This document shows, one piece after another, positions 7,557 to 16,615 of a DNA stretch of 64,000 nt (position 1 is the first letter of the stretch; each line of letters begins with the position of its first letter). The position numbers and the translations under genes are program-made. Source of the stretch: JACVRW01 sp963820315 (GTDB lineage: Bacteria > Actinomycetota > Thermoleophilia > Solirubrobacterales > Thermoleophilaceae); NCBI GenBank assembly GCA_963820315.1, contig CAWFZK010000025.1:62001-126000 (forward strand), given 5' to 3'. Under the pieces are notes generated by a model. The model did no database searches and had not been told where the DNA came from. It saw only the letters and a list, made by a program, of their open reading frames with translations.

Positions 7557-8372
7557 ATGGAGGCCGAGCAGTTGATGGCCCGTGTCGAGGAGCTCACGGG
7601 GCAGCTTGACCACCTCGATGACGCGGCCGGCCGGGAGCTGGCCGAGGAGCTCACCTCGGCCGTGGTGCAGATGTACGGGGCCGGGCTCGAGCGCATCCTG
7701 GAGCTGACCGACGCGGATACGCGCACTGCGCTCGCGCAGGACGACCTCGTGGCGAGCCTCCTGATGATCCACGACCTCTATCCAGTGCCGATCGAGGAGC
7801 GGGTGCAGGAGGCGCTCGACAGCGTGCGCCCGTACATGGAGTCGCATGGCGGCAACGTCGAGCTGCTCGGGATCGAGGACGGGATCGCGCGGCTGCGGCT
7901 CGAGGGCAGCTGCAAGTCGTGCCGTGCGTCGTCGTCGACCCTCGAGCTGGCGGTCCGCCGTGCGCTCGAGGAAGCGGCGCCCGACCTCGACGGCATGGAC
8001 GTGGAGGGCATCGTCGAGGAGCAGGAGGAGGCACCGCCTATCTCGGGCACGCCGCTGCCGCTCGTGAACGGCGCGCCAGGCTGGCACAGCCTCCCGGTCG
8101 GGGCGCCCGAAGCACTGGTTGCCACCGCAGTCGACGGCGTCCCGCTCGTGGTCGCGAACGTCGACGGGACGCTGCTCGCCTACCGCAACGCATGCGCGGA
8201 CTGCGGCGGCACGCTCGACGGAGGTGCGCTCGACGCGGGCGCCCTCAGCTGCCCGGGCTGCGGGCGCAGGTTCTTCCTGCCGCAGGCGGGCCGCTCGATG
8301 GACGACGACCGCCTGCAGCTCCAGCCGGTGCCGCTCCTGCGCGAGCACGAGGAGATCAAGGTCGCGCTGTGA
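7557..8372 (+). CDS. NifU-domain / zinc-ribbon iron-sulfur protein, HhyE-like
   Basis: 271 residues. Residues 80-140 form a NifU C-terminal-like domain with the Fe-S motif GSCKSCRAS; residues 165-255 form a Rieske-like barrel in which the expected CxH pairs are replaced by two CxxC pairs (CADCGG and CPGCGR), so it should bind a rubredoxin-type iron or zinc rather than a Rieske cluster. A protein of this kind (HhyE) is encoded beside group 1h subunits in mycobacteria, where it supports electron delivery to the respiratory chain. It begins three bases after hhyL and overlaps the next gene. Confidence 0.8.
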   Translation: MEAEQLMARVEELTGQLDHLDDAAGRELAEELTSAVVQMYGAGLERILELTDADTRTALAQDDLVASLLMIHDLYPVPIEERVQEALDSVRPYMESHGGNVELLGIEDGIARLRLEGSCKSCRASSSTLELAVRRALEEAAPDLDGMDVEGIVEEQEEAPPISGTPLPLVNGAPGWHSLPVGAPEALVATAVDGVPLVVANVDGTLLAYRNACADCGGTLDGGALDAGALSCPGCGRRFFLPQAGRSMDDDRLQLQPVPLLREHEEIKVAL

Positions 8373-8989
8373 GCCGTGCGCCGATGGTGTCCGGCCTGCG
8401 CGGCCTTGCCAAGCCGAAGCCTCCGGCTCCGGCTCCGACACCCGAGAGCAGCGAGCACTGCGACCTGTGCGGCACGAGCGTGCCGGGCGATCACCGTCAC
8501 ATGCTCAACCTCTACGAGCGCCAGATCGTCTGCGTGTGCGAGAGCTGCTGGGCGCTCCGCTCAGGTGACGCGGAGTTCCGGCCGACCGGCATGCGCACGC
8601 TCTGGCTCGAGGACTTCCGGCTGCCCGAGGAGATCTGGGCGCAGTTCCGGATCCCGATCGGGCTCGCCTTCTTCATGCACTCGAGCGTCACGGACTGCGT
8701 CGTGGCGCTCTACCCGAGCCCCGCGGGGGCTACCGAGAGCGAGCTGCACTTCGAGACCTGGAGCCGGCTGGCGGACATGAACCCGGTCCTGCGGCAGCTC
8801 GAGCCCGACGCGGAGGCGCTGATCGTCAACCGCACCGCAGACCCGCCGATGTACGCGATCGCCCCGATCGACCGCTGCTACATGCTGGTCGGGCTCGTCA
8901 AGGCGTCCTGGGAGGGGATCTCCGGCGGGGCGGGCATGGAGCGGGCGATCGCGGCGTACTTCGACGAGCTCAGGGCGGTGGCCCTGTGA
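8369..8989 (+). CDS. Hydrogenase-operon protein of unknown function (DUF5947-like)
   Basis: 206 residues. A Pro/Ala-rich start is followed by a treble-clef-like cysteine set (HCDLCGT near residue 30, CVCESC near 52), then an alpha/beta region (TLWLEDFRLPEEIWAQF, AFFMHSS, PIDRCYMLVGLV). The GTG start overlaps the previous stop; an ATG five codons later is possible. The pattern matches what I recall as DUF5947, found next to group 1h hydrogenases. A role in assembly or electron transfer is inference from context only. Confidence 0.7.
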   Translation: MSRAPMVSGLRGLAKPKPPAPAPTPESSEHCDLCGTSVPGDHRHMLNLYERQIVCVCESCWALRSGDAEFRPTGMRTLWLEDFRLPEEIWAQFRIPIGLAFFMHSSVTDCVVALYPSPAGATESELHFETWSRLADMNPVLRQLEPDAEALIVNRTADPPMYAIAPIDRCYMLVGLVKASWEGISGGAGMERAIAAYFDELRAVAL

Positions 8990-9618
8990 GCGCGCCCGAA
9001 CCGGACTTCCAGGTGCTGTCCGCGAGCGGTCGCCGCCACGCGGCGGTGCCGGCGATCGACTTCGCCGTGCAGGTGAGCGAGCCGAGCGGCGAGCACGTCT
9101 ACGCGATCGCGCTCAGCGCTCAGATCATGATCGAGCCCGCGCGCCGCAGCTACGACGACGAGACGCGCGCCAAGCTCGTCGAGCTGTTCGGCGCGCCCGA
9201 GCGCTGGGCGACCACGACGCGCAGCCTCGTCTGGCATCAGGCGGACGCGCTCGTGCCGAGCTTCACCGGCGCCACCACCTTCCACATCTCGGTGCCGGCC
9301 GGCTTCGACATGGAGGTCGCCTCCTCGAAGTACCTGTACGGGCTCGCGGACGGCGAGGTGCCGCTCGCCTTCAACTTCAACGGGACCGTCCATTACCGCG
9401 GCGACGACGGGCGCCTGCAGCTGTCGCTCGTGCCCTGGTCGTGCTCGGCCGAGTTCCGGTTGCCGGTCGCCACCTGGCGCGACCTGATCGACCACTACTA
9501 CCCGCACACCGGCTGGATCCCGCTGCAGGACACGACCCTCGAGGCGCTCCAGGCCGAGAAGGTCAGGCGCGGCGCGCCGACGCTCGACGCCTGCGTCGCG
9601 GAGCTGTTGCGGGCGTGA
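8986..9618 (+). CDS. Hydrogenase-operon protein of unknown function (DUF6084-like)
   Basis: 210 residues with no cysteine-metal motif. The sequence looks like a beta-rich globular domain with many conserved-type aromatics (FTGATTFHISVP, LAFNFNGTVHY, RDLIDHYYPHTGWIPL). I associate this pattern with DUF6084, which travels with group 1h operons. It overlaps both neighbours by four bases, so it is made with the DUF5947-like protein and the next one, suggesting a common complex. Confidence 0.7.
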   Translation: MSAPEPDFQVLSASGRRHAAVPAIDFAVQVSEPSGEHVYAIALSAQIMIEPARRSYDDETRAKLVELFGAPERWATTTRSLVWHQADALVPSFTGATTFHISVPAGFDMEVASSKYLYGLADGEVPLAFNFNGTVHYRGDDGRLQLSLVPWSCSAEFRLPVATWRDLIDHYYPHTGWIPLQDTTLEALQAEKVRRGAPTLDACVAELLRA

Positions 9619-10652
9619 ACGAGCTCGTCGACACGCTCCTCTACGAGGGCTACGCGCTCTACCCGTACACGCCGGGGGCGACCAAGAACGCGACTCCGAC
9701 GCCGTTCGGGATCGTCTACCCGCCGGCCTACGCGGAGACGCTGCCAAGCGCGTACGACCACCTCGAGCTGCGCTGCGTCGTCGAGGGCGACGACCCGGAG
9801 ATCGAATGCGAGGTGCGCTTCCTCGCGCCGAGCGGCGAGCGCCACCGCGCCGAGCCGCAGCGCGCCGCCGGTCCCGGCGACTTCCGCTTCGGCGAGCTGG
9901 CGGTGCATGTCGCAATCACGCGGGAGGGCGCCGAGGTCTGCCTGCGGGTCGAGAACCGCACCGAGGCGCCCGCCGGCCTCGATCGCGGCGAGGCGCTGCG
10001 CCTGTCGCTGATCTCGACGCATCCGCTGCTGACCGTGAAGCGCGGTCGCTTCCTGTCCCAGCTCGACGCCCCCTGCCGGAGCGTCAACACGTGGCCCGTG
10101 CTCGCCTCGCCCGCGGACGATGTGATGCTCGGCGCAGCGATCATCCTGCCCGACCACCCGCAGATCGCGCCCGAGAGCCGCGGCAACCTCTTCGACAACA
10201 CGGAGATCGAGGAGGCGCTCGTACTGCACGTGCAGGTGCTGAGCGACGCCGAGCGCGCCGAGATCGAGCGGCAGGACCCCGCCGTGCGCGAGATGATCGA
10301 GCGGGCCGGCGCCGTCACGCCGGACGAGCTCCGGAAGCTGCACGGGCGCATGACGCTCGAGCCGCCGCAGCCGTCGGCGGCCGTCCGCGACCCCACGCGC
10401 GGCCTGCCCGAGGCCGAGGTCGACGGCGTCGTCTTCAGGCGCGGCGGCCGCGCGATCGTCCGGCCGGGGCTCGACGCCGACCTGCATGCGCGCATGCTCG
10501 AGGGGCGCACGGTGACCGTGGAGCGGATCTATCGCGACTACGACGGCCGCATCCACCTGGGCGTCGCGCTCGACGAGCCCGGCCAGGAGATCCTGCGCGA
10601 GACCGGGCGCTTCCTGTGGTTCTTCCCACCCGAGCTGGAGGTGAGCTCATGA
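9615..10652 (+). CDS. Hydrogenase-operon protein of unknown function, 345 aa
   Basis: 345 residues from GTG 9615, which overlaps the upstream stop. The N-terminus (LVDTLLYEGYALYPYTPGATKN) and the hydrophilic beta-rich body do not match an enzyme I know, and no metal or nucleotide motif is apparent. The C-terminus ends in a small beta domain (TVTVERIYRDYDGRIHLGV). It is translationally coupled to the DUF6084-like gene and the endopeptidase. The conserved position in the operon implies a role in hydrogenase assembly, localisation or electron transfer, but nothing in the sequence decides which. Confidence 0.65.
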   Translation: MNELVDTLLYEGYALYPYTPGATKNATPTPFGIVYPPAYAETLPSAYDHLELRCVVEGDDPEIECEVRFLAPSGERHRAEPQRAAGPGDFRFGELAVHVAITREGAEVCLRVENRTEAPAGLDRGEALRLSLISTHPLLTVKRGRFLSQLDAPCRSVNTWPVLASPADDVMLGAAIILPDHPQIAPESRGNLFDNTEIEEALVLHVQVLSDAERAEIERQDPAVREMIERAGAVTPDELRKLHGRMTLEPPQPSAAVRDPTRGLPEAEVDGVVFRRGGRAIVRPGLDADLHARMLEGRTVTVERIYRDYDGRIHLGVALDEPGQEILRETGRFLWFFPPELEVSS

Positions 10653-11149
10653 AGCGGATCCTCGTTGCCGGCATAGGCAACGCGTGGCTGAAGGACGACG
10701 GCTTCGGAGGCGAGGTCGTCAAGCGCCTCGAGGCGCGCGAGCTGCCGCCGGAGGCGGCCGTCTTCGACTTCGCCACCGGTGGCCTCGACCTCGCCTACGA
10801 GCTGATGCGCGGATACGACGCGCTGGTGCTCATCGACGTCAGCAGGCAGGGCGGCGAGCCCGGCACGCTGTATGTGATGGAGGCCCGCGAGGAGGACGTC
10901 GAGGCCGGGATCGAGGACGGCCAGCTGATCAACCCGCACGCGATGGATCCGCAGACCGTGCTGCGCTTCGTCAAGACGCTGGGCGCCTGGCCGGGCAAGG
11001 TGGTCGTGATCGCCTGCGAGCCGGCCGAGGTCGAGGACATGGGGATCGGGCTGACCGAGCAGGTGGAGCGGGCTGTCGACGGCGCCGTCGCCCTCGTCGT
11101 CGAGACGATCGAGGAGCTCCGCACGGACGCCGCGTACGCGAGCGGGTAG
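10649..11149 (+). CDS. Hydrogenase maturation endopeptidase (HybD/HyaD family)
   Basis: 166 residues. The family trims the C-terminal tail of the large subunit after Ni insertion. The N-terminus RILVAGIGNAWLKDDGFG contains the typical GxGN...DDGFG signature with the Ni-sensing acidic residue; GGLDLAYEL and the Asp of ALVLIDV occupy the expected second ligand region. The last ligand position is HAMDP. The ATG overlaps the previous stop. Its substrate is almost certainly the HhyL tail encoded 3 kb upstream. Confidence 0.9.
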   Translation: MKRILVAGIGNAWLKDDGFGGEVVKRLEARELPPEAAVFDFATGGLDLAYELMRGYDALVLIDVSRQGGEPGTLYVMEAREEDVEAGIEDGQLINPHAMDPQTVLRFVKTLGAWPGKVVVIACEPAEVEDMGIGLTEQVERAVDGAVALVVETIEELRTDAAYASG

Positions 11150-11152
11150 CCG

Positions 11153-11512
11153 ATGCACGAGCTGTCGCTCTCCGGCGCGATCGTCAACACCGTCGTCAAG
11201 CACGCCGATGGACGGCGGGTGAGCGTCGTCAACCTGCGTATCGGCGCGCTGCGCCAGGTGGTGCCCGACACGCTCGAGTTCTACTTCGAGTTCGTGGCGA
11301 AGGGCACGGTCTGCGAGGGCGCCACGCTCGAGCAGGAGCTGATCCCCGCGCGCCTGCGCTGCGCCGGCTGTGAGAGCGAGTGGGGGATCGACGTGCCCGT
11401 GTTCATGTGCCCGCGCTGCGGGCCGGGGGCGAGCGTCGAGGTCGCGAGTGGAAACGAGTTCGAGGTCGAGTCGATCGAGGTTGAGGAGGCGGAATGCATC
11501 GCACCAAGGTGA
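11153..11512 (+). CDS. hypA: Nickel metallochaperone HypA
   Basis: 119 residues. The MHE start (MHELSLSG) supplies the Ni site and two CxxC pairs (CAGC and CPRC) form the structural zinc site. It delivers Ni to the large subunit together with HypB. It lies three bases after the endopeptidase and overlaps hypB by 19 bases. Confidence 0.94.
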   Translation: MHELSLSGAIVNTVVKHADGRRVSVVNLRIGALRQVVPDTLEFYFEFVAKGTVCEGATLEQELIPARLRCAGCESEWGIDVPVFMCPRCGPGASVEVASGNEFEVESIEVEEAECIAPR

Positions 11513-12174
11513 AGATCGTCGAGGAGGCGCTGGACGCGAACAACACGATCGCGCGGGCCAATCGCGACGACTTCGAGCGCGCCGGCGTGAAGGTCGTGAA
11601 CTTCATGAGCGCGCCGGGGGCGGGCAAGACGGCCCTGCTCGAGCGCGTCGTGAACGACCTCCCCGACGTCCGCGTCGGAGTGCTCGAGGGCGACGTCCAG
11701 GGATCCATGGACGCCGACCGGCTGGCCACGCTGCACGTGCCGGTGACGCAGCTCAACACCGACCCGAGCTTCGGCGGCGAGTGCCACCTCGACGCGAACA
11801 TGGTGCGCACGGCGCTGCCCGAGCTGCCGCTTGACGAGATCGACCTGCTCGTGATCGAGAACGTCGGCAACCTGGTCTGCCCGGCCGAGTTCAAGGTCGG
11901 CGAGGACGCGCGGATCATGGTCTCGGCGATCACCGAGGGGGAGGAGAAGCCGCTCAAGTACCCGCTCATGTTCAGGGCCTGCGAGCTCGTGCTGATCAAC
12001 AAGATCGATCTGCTCCCGCACCTCGACTTCGACCTCGAGCGCTTCCTCCACAACCTCGACGCGGTCAACCCCGGCGTGGAGCGCATGCTCGTCAGCGCGC
12101 GGACAGGGGAGGGCGTCGAGCAGTTTCGCGACTGGCTCACCCGGCTCGGCGCGGGCGTGCAGGTGGCCGTGTGA
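11494..12174 (+). CDS. hypB: Hydrogenase nickel-insertion GTPase HypB
   Basis: 226 residues. The P-loop is SAPGAGKTAL (about residues 38-47), followed by EGDVQGSMDADR, the metal-site Cys/His segment GGECHLDANMV and the guanine motif NKIDLL. The N-terminus lacks both the His-rich tail and the CxxCGC Ni site of some HypB proteins, so Ni storage is unlikely. Coupled to hypA and the SIS gene. Confidence 0.95.
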   Translation: MHRTKVKIVEEALDANNTIARANRDDFERAGVKVVNFMSAPGAGKTALLERVVNDLPDVRVGVLEGDVQGSMDADRLATLHVPVTQLNTDPSFGGECHLDANMVRTALPELPLDEIDLLVIENVGNLVCPAEFKVGEDARIMVSAITEGEEKPLKYPLMFRACELVLINKIDLLPHLDFDLERFLHNLDAVNPGVERMLVSARTGEGVEQFRDWLTRLGAGVQVAV

Positions 12175-13354
12175 ACCAGGCGCTCGCCGCGGGCGTGATC
12201 GAGCGCGCGCTCGCCGCGCGCACGGAGGCGAACCGCCTCTTCTTCGAGGCGGAGGCAGACCGGCTCGCGCGGCTCTGCCACCGGATGGCCGAGCGCTTCG
12301 CCCGCGGCGGTCGCCTGATCGCGCTCGGGCGCTCGCCGGCGGCGCGCTCCGACGCCCGCCACGTGGCGGTCGAGTTCGTGCATCCCGTGATCGTCGGCAA
12401 GCGGGCGCTGCCGGCGCTCGCGCTGACCGCCGAGGGCGGCCCGCTCGAGTCGCAGGTCGAACTGGCGGTCGAGCCGGACGACATGGCGATCGCATTCGGG
12501 GACTGCGCGCCCGCCCTGGCGCTCGCGCGCGAGCGCGGCTGCCTCACGCTCGGCTTCGAGGGACGCCGGGGCCGAGTGGGAGTTCGAGCCGCCCGCGGCG
12601 GACGCGTCGATCCGCCAGGAGCTCGTGGAGACGCTCTACCACGTGCTCTGGGAGCTCGTGCACGTGTTCTTCGACCACCGCGGCCTGCTCGAGGGCCGTG
12701 CGGCGCGGCAGCTGCACGACCCGGGCGCCTCGAGCTTCCTGTATCCGTTCCTGGGCGAGCAGGAGCAGGACCTCGAGGCAGTCGTGGAGGACGTGCGCAG
12801 CTCGGTGCTCGCCAAGGCGCGCGAGGTGGGCGAGCTGCGCGCGCAGACGCTCGCCGACAACGGCGCCGTGCTGCAGGCCGCGGCCGAGGACCTGCGCTCC
12901 GATCTGGGGGCGGGCGGGCGGCTGCTCGCGCTCGGCAACGGCGGCTCGGCAACCGACGCGATGGACGCTGTCGCCGACTTCCGCCATCCGCGCCGACCCG
13001 CGCTGGACGGCGCGGCGCGCGATCGACCTCACCGAGGACACCGCGATCCTCACCGCGCTCGCGAACGACATCGGGACGGACGCGCTGTTCTCGCGCCAGG
13101 TGATCGCGCACGGGCGCGCGAGCGACACGCTGCTCGCGATCTCGACGAGCGGCAACTCCGCGAACGTGATCGCGGCGCTCGAGGAGGCGCGCCGGCGCGA
13201 GCTGCGGACGATCGCGATGGTCGGCTACGACGGCGGCCGGGTGCTCGCCGAGGGCCTGGCGGAGCACGTGGTGGTGACCCGCTCCGAGCACATCCCGCGC
13301 ATCCAGGAGGCCCAGGCAAGCGCGTACCACGTGCTCAGGGAGCTCGTCGGGTGA
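12171..13354 (+). CDS. Two-domain SIS protein of the hydrogenase operon (two indels)
   Basis: The N-terminal part (RLIALGRSPAARSDARHVAVEF) and C-terminal part (RLLALGNGGSATDAMD, then LAISTSGNSANVIAAL) are SIS sugar-phosphate isomerase-like domains similar to GmhA. The open frame is broken twice, near 12560 and near 12990; each break is repaired by removing one base, giving about 393 residues. SIS proteins recur in actinobacterial hydrogenase operons; the substrate is unknown. The gene overlaps both hypB and hypF, which supports a functional locus and sequencing error rather than decay. Confidence 0.7.
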
Positions 13355-15604
13355 GCCGCGTACGGGCGCGCGTCGAGGGAACCGTGCAGGGCGTGGGCTT
13401 CCGGCCATACGTGTACCGGCTGGCGGGCGAGCTCGGGGTGGCAGGGCACGTGCTGAACGACTCGCGCGGCGTGGTGGTCGAGGTGGAGGCGCCCGCCGAG
13501 ACGGTCGACCGGTTCCTGGCGCGGCTCGTGGCGGACGCCCCGCCGCTGGCGCACGTCGAGCGGGTGGTGCCGGAGGCGCTCGAGGAGACGGGGGAGACCG
13601 GCTTTGCGATCCGGGAGAGCCCGGCGGGCGGCGAGCCCGACGCCGCCGTCACTCCCGACAGCGCCACCTGCCCCGACTGCCTCGCGGAGCTCTTCGATCC
13701 GGCGGACCGCCGCTTCCGCTACCCGTTCATCAACTGCACGAACTGCGGGCCGCGCTTCACGATCGTGCGGAGCGTCCCGTACGACCGGCCGAACACGACG
13801 ATGGCCGGCTTCACGATGTGCGACGCATGCCGGCGCGAATACGAGGATCCGGCCGATCGCCGCTTCCACGCGCAGCCGAACGCCTGCCCCGACTGCGGCC
13901 CGGCGCTGCGTCTGCTGCCCGATGCCGAGGAGCCGCTGGCGGCCGCGGTCGAAGCGCTACTGGACGGAACGATCGTCGCCGTCAAGGGCGTCGGGGGCTT
14001 CCACCTGGCCTGCTTCGCCGACCACGAGGGGGCGGTGGCCCGCCTGCGCGCGCGCAAGCACCGCGAGGACAAGCCGTTCGCGCTGATGGTGCCGGACCTC
14101 GCGTCTGCGCAGCGGCTCGTCGAGCTGAACGACTCCGCCGCGAGCCTGCTGCTGTCCGGCGCGCGGCCGATCGTGCTCGCCCCGCGGCGGGTGGACGCCG
14201 GGGTCGCGGCCGCGGTCGCACCGGCCTCTGCGGAGCTCGGCGTGATGCTGCCCTACTCGCCGCTTCATCACCTGCTGCTCGCCGACGTCGGCCGCCCGCT
14301 CGTGATGACGAGCGGCAACGTCTCGGACGAGCCGATCGCGTACCGCGACGACGAAGCCGTCGAGCGGCTCAGCGGCATCGCGTGACGTCTTCCTGCTGCA
14401 CGACCGGCCGATCGAGACGCGCACCGACGACTCAGTCGTGCGCGTGTCCCCGGGGCGCGCGCAGCGGTTGCGGCGTTCGCGCGGTTACGTGCCGGAGGCG
14501 ATCCCACTGCCCGTCGAGACCCGCGAGCCGCTGCTCGCCTGCGGCGCGGAGCTCAAGAACACCTTCGCCCTCGCCAAGGGCGGCCGCGCCTGGGTGGGCC
14601 ATCACATCGGCGACCTCGAGAACTACGAGACGCTCCGGTCGTTCACGGAGGGCATCGCGCACTTCGAGCGCCTGTTCGCAGTCGAGCCGGCCGTCGTTGC
14701 CCACGACCTGCACCCCGAGTACCTGTCGACGAAGTACGCGCACGATCGGGACGGCGTGCGCCTGGTCGGGGTGCAGCACCACCACGCCCACCTCGCGGCC
14801 TGCCTCGCGGAGCACGGCGAGACCGGCCCGGCGCTCGGCGCCATCTTCGACGGGACGGGGTACGGAGGCGACGGCACCGTCTGGGGCGGCGAGCTGCTGC
14901 TCGGCGACCTGGGGGGATTCGAGCGCGCCGGCCTGCTGTCGCCGGTGCGGCTGCCCGGGGGCGAGGCGGCGATCAGGCAGCCCTGGCGGATGGCGTGCTC
15001 GTGGCTGCACGAGGCGCTCGGCGCGGCGCCCGTCCTGCCGGAACGCCTCTACGGCCTGGTCGAGCCGGCCGCCTGGGAGCAGGTCTGCGGGCTCGTCCGC
15101 ACGGGCCTCGCGTCGCCCCTCACGACGAGCATGGGCCGGCTCTTCGACGCCGTCGCCGCGCTGTGCGGGCTGCGCGCGCAGGTCAACTACGAGGGCCAGG
15201 CGGCGATCGAGCTCGAGGCCTGCTGCGATCCCGGCGAACACGGCGCCTACACGCTGCCGGTCGCCGGCGTGGAGGCCGGGCCGCTCGTGCTGGATGCTCG
15301 GGCAACGATCGCCGAGCTCGCGCGCGACCTCGACTCCGGTGCCGAGCCGCCCGCGGTGGCCGCGCGCTTCCACAACGCGGTCGCGGCGGGCACGGCCGAT
15401 GCCTGCGCGCGGCTGGCGTCCCGAGCGGGGACGGACACGGTCGTCCTGTCGGGCGGCGTCTTCCAGAACGTGCGGCTGCTCGGGCGCACCTCCGCGCTGC
15501 TCGGGGACGCGGGGTTGCGCGTCCTCACGCCCGAGCTGCTGCCCCCGAACGACGGCGGCATCGCGTACGGCCAGCTCGCCGTGGCGGCGGCGCGGATGCG
15601 ATGA
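13351..15604 (+). CDS. hypF: Carbamoyltransferase HypF (one indel)
   Basis: 750 residues after removing one base near 14380. HypF makes the carbamoyl-AMP used to carbamoylate HypE. Domains in order: acylphosphatase-like (VQGVGFRPYVYRLA, residues 10-90), zinc-finger pair (CPDC...CTNCGPR; CDAC...CPDCGP), YrdC domain (about 195-380) and Kae1-like domain with the HHHAH metal motif (VGVQHHHAHLAA). The break falls in the YrdC domain: ...RLSGIA stops, and DVFLLHDRPIETR resumes one frame over. Restored length is exactly that of the family. The GTG start overlaps the SIS stop. Confidence 0.92.
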
Positions 15605-15891
15605 GCGAGGCGGCCGGGATCCTCGCCGAGCGCGTCTTCGCAGGGGGCCGCTCGAAGCCGTTCGGTGAGCTCAGCCAGACGGAGGTCGAGGAGCGGGCCG
15701 ACGAGCTGCGCAGCGCGACCGGCTGGGGCCCGACCGCGCGGGTCGGAGCGGTGGCGGCCGCCTGGCGCGAGCTGGCGCGGCTGATGACGGAGCGCGGTGT
15801 CGAGACGGTCGGGGAGCTCCCGCCTGAGGAGCTCGAGGCGCGGGCGCAGAAGCTCTGGGTGGTCCCGCCCGGCGGCAGCCTCCTGCGCTAG
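15601..15891 (+). CDS. Small hypothetical protein, last gene of the hydrogenase operon
   Basis: 96 residues, coupled to hypF by ATGA. Mostly helical and charged (VEERADELRSATGWGP, LPPEELEARAQKLWVVPPGG). I do not recognise it. It ends eight bases before the convergent SDR gene with no visible terminator. Confidence 0.55.
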   Translation: MSEAAGILAERVFAGGRSKPFGELSQTEVEERADELRSATGWGPTARVGAVAAAWRELARLMTERGVETVGELPPEELEARAQKLWVVPPGGSLLR

Positions 15892-15898
15892 TAGCGGC

Positions 15899-16591
15899 TC
15901 AGGTCGACTGGTGGATCGGCCGGACCAGGATCTCGTTCACGTCCACGTGGGGCGGCTGCGTCAGCGCGAACATCACGGCGCGGGCGATGTCGTCCGGCTC
16001 GAGCGCGTTCGACACCGGGTTGTCGAAGAACGGCGTGTCGACGGCGCCCGGCTCGATCAGCGTGACCTTGATGTTCGTCTCCGTGACCTCGGCGCGCAGC
16101 GCCTCGCCCATCGCCGTCACCGCGTGCTTCGTCGCCGAGTAGAGCGAGCCCGGCAGCGTGCGCCGGCCCGCGATCGAGCTGGTGAGCAGCAGATGGCCGC
16201 GATTCTGGCTGCGGAAGTGCCCGAGCGACGCCCGGATCGAGAGCGCGGCACCGAAGACGTTCGTGTCGATCATCGACTTCCAGTGCTCGACCGACTCCTC
16301 GAGGAAGCCGCGCTTCGCGCCGAAGCCGGCATTGGCGAAGTAGGCGTCCAGGCGACCGAACTCCTCGAGCGTGCCGGCGACGAGGGCCTGCTGGTCGTCC
16401 CAGCTCGTCACGTCGCAGCGCTGCGCGAGTGCCTTCTCCGCTCCGCCTAGCTCCTCGGCGAGCGCCTCGAGCTTCTCGACGGAGCGGGCGGCGAGCGTCA
16501 CGCGGTAGCCGAACTCGACGGCGCGCCGGGCGGTGGCGGCGCCGATGCCGGTGCTGGCGCCTGTGATGACGAGAACGGGGTCTTCGGACAT
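15899..16591 (-). CDS. Short-chain dehydrogenase/reductase
   Basis: 230 residues, a classical SDR. TGASTGIG near the N-terminus binds NAD(P); NAG (YFANAG) and the Ser/Tyr/Lys set (TSSIAG, YSATK) are present, so it should be active. ARS after the second strand favours NADP. Substrate unknown. Its promoter overlaps that of the divergent gene at 16616, and the predicted transcription start is the A of its ATG. Confidence 0.9.
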   Translation of the reverse strand: MSEDPVLVITGASTGIGAATARRAVEFGYRVTLAARSVEKLEALAEELGGAEKALAQRCDVTSWDDQQALVAGTLEEFGRLDAYFANAGFGAKRGFLEESVEHWKSMIDTNVFGAALSIRASLGHFRSQNRGHLLLTSSIAGRRTLPGSLYSATKHAVTAMGEALRAEVTETNIKVTLIEPGAVDTPFFDNPVSNALEPDDIARAVMFALTQPPHVDVNEILVRPIHQST

Positions 16592-16597
16592 GGCGCG

Positions 16598-16607
16598 GTT
16601 CTAGCAT
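16598..16607. promoter_or_regulatory. Shared divergent promoter, SDR and CrtC-like genes
   Basis: Plus-strand -10 TAGCAT (16602-16607) and minus-strand TAGAAC (16603-16598) overlap at TA. Predicted starts are 16614 (GTG at 16616) and 16591 (the ATG itself), so both mRNAs would be leaderless. Confidence 0.45.
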
Positions 16608-16615
16608 GCCGGTCC

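Noticed and set aside
3462..8441. Very long open frames antisense to hypE, hhyS and hhyL (over 700 codons each)
   Set aside because: They are shadows: high GC suppresses stop codons, composition is Arg/Ala/His-rich low-complexity, and the sense-strand genes are certain.
12171..15604. Reading the SIS gene and hypF as pseudogenes or programmed frameshifts
   Set aside because: No common slippery sequence or stimulator is seen, the broken genes include recA and ftsK, and the restored lengths match their families; sequencing error is simpler.
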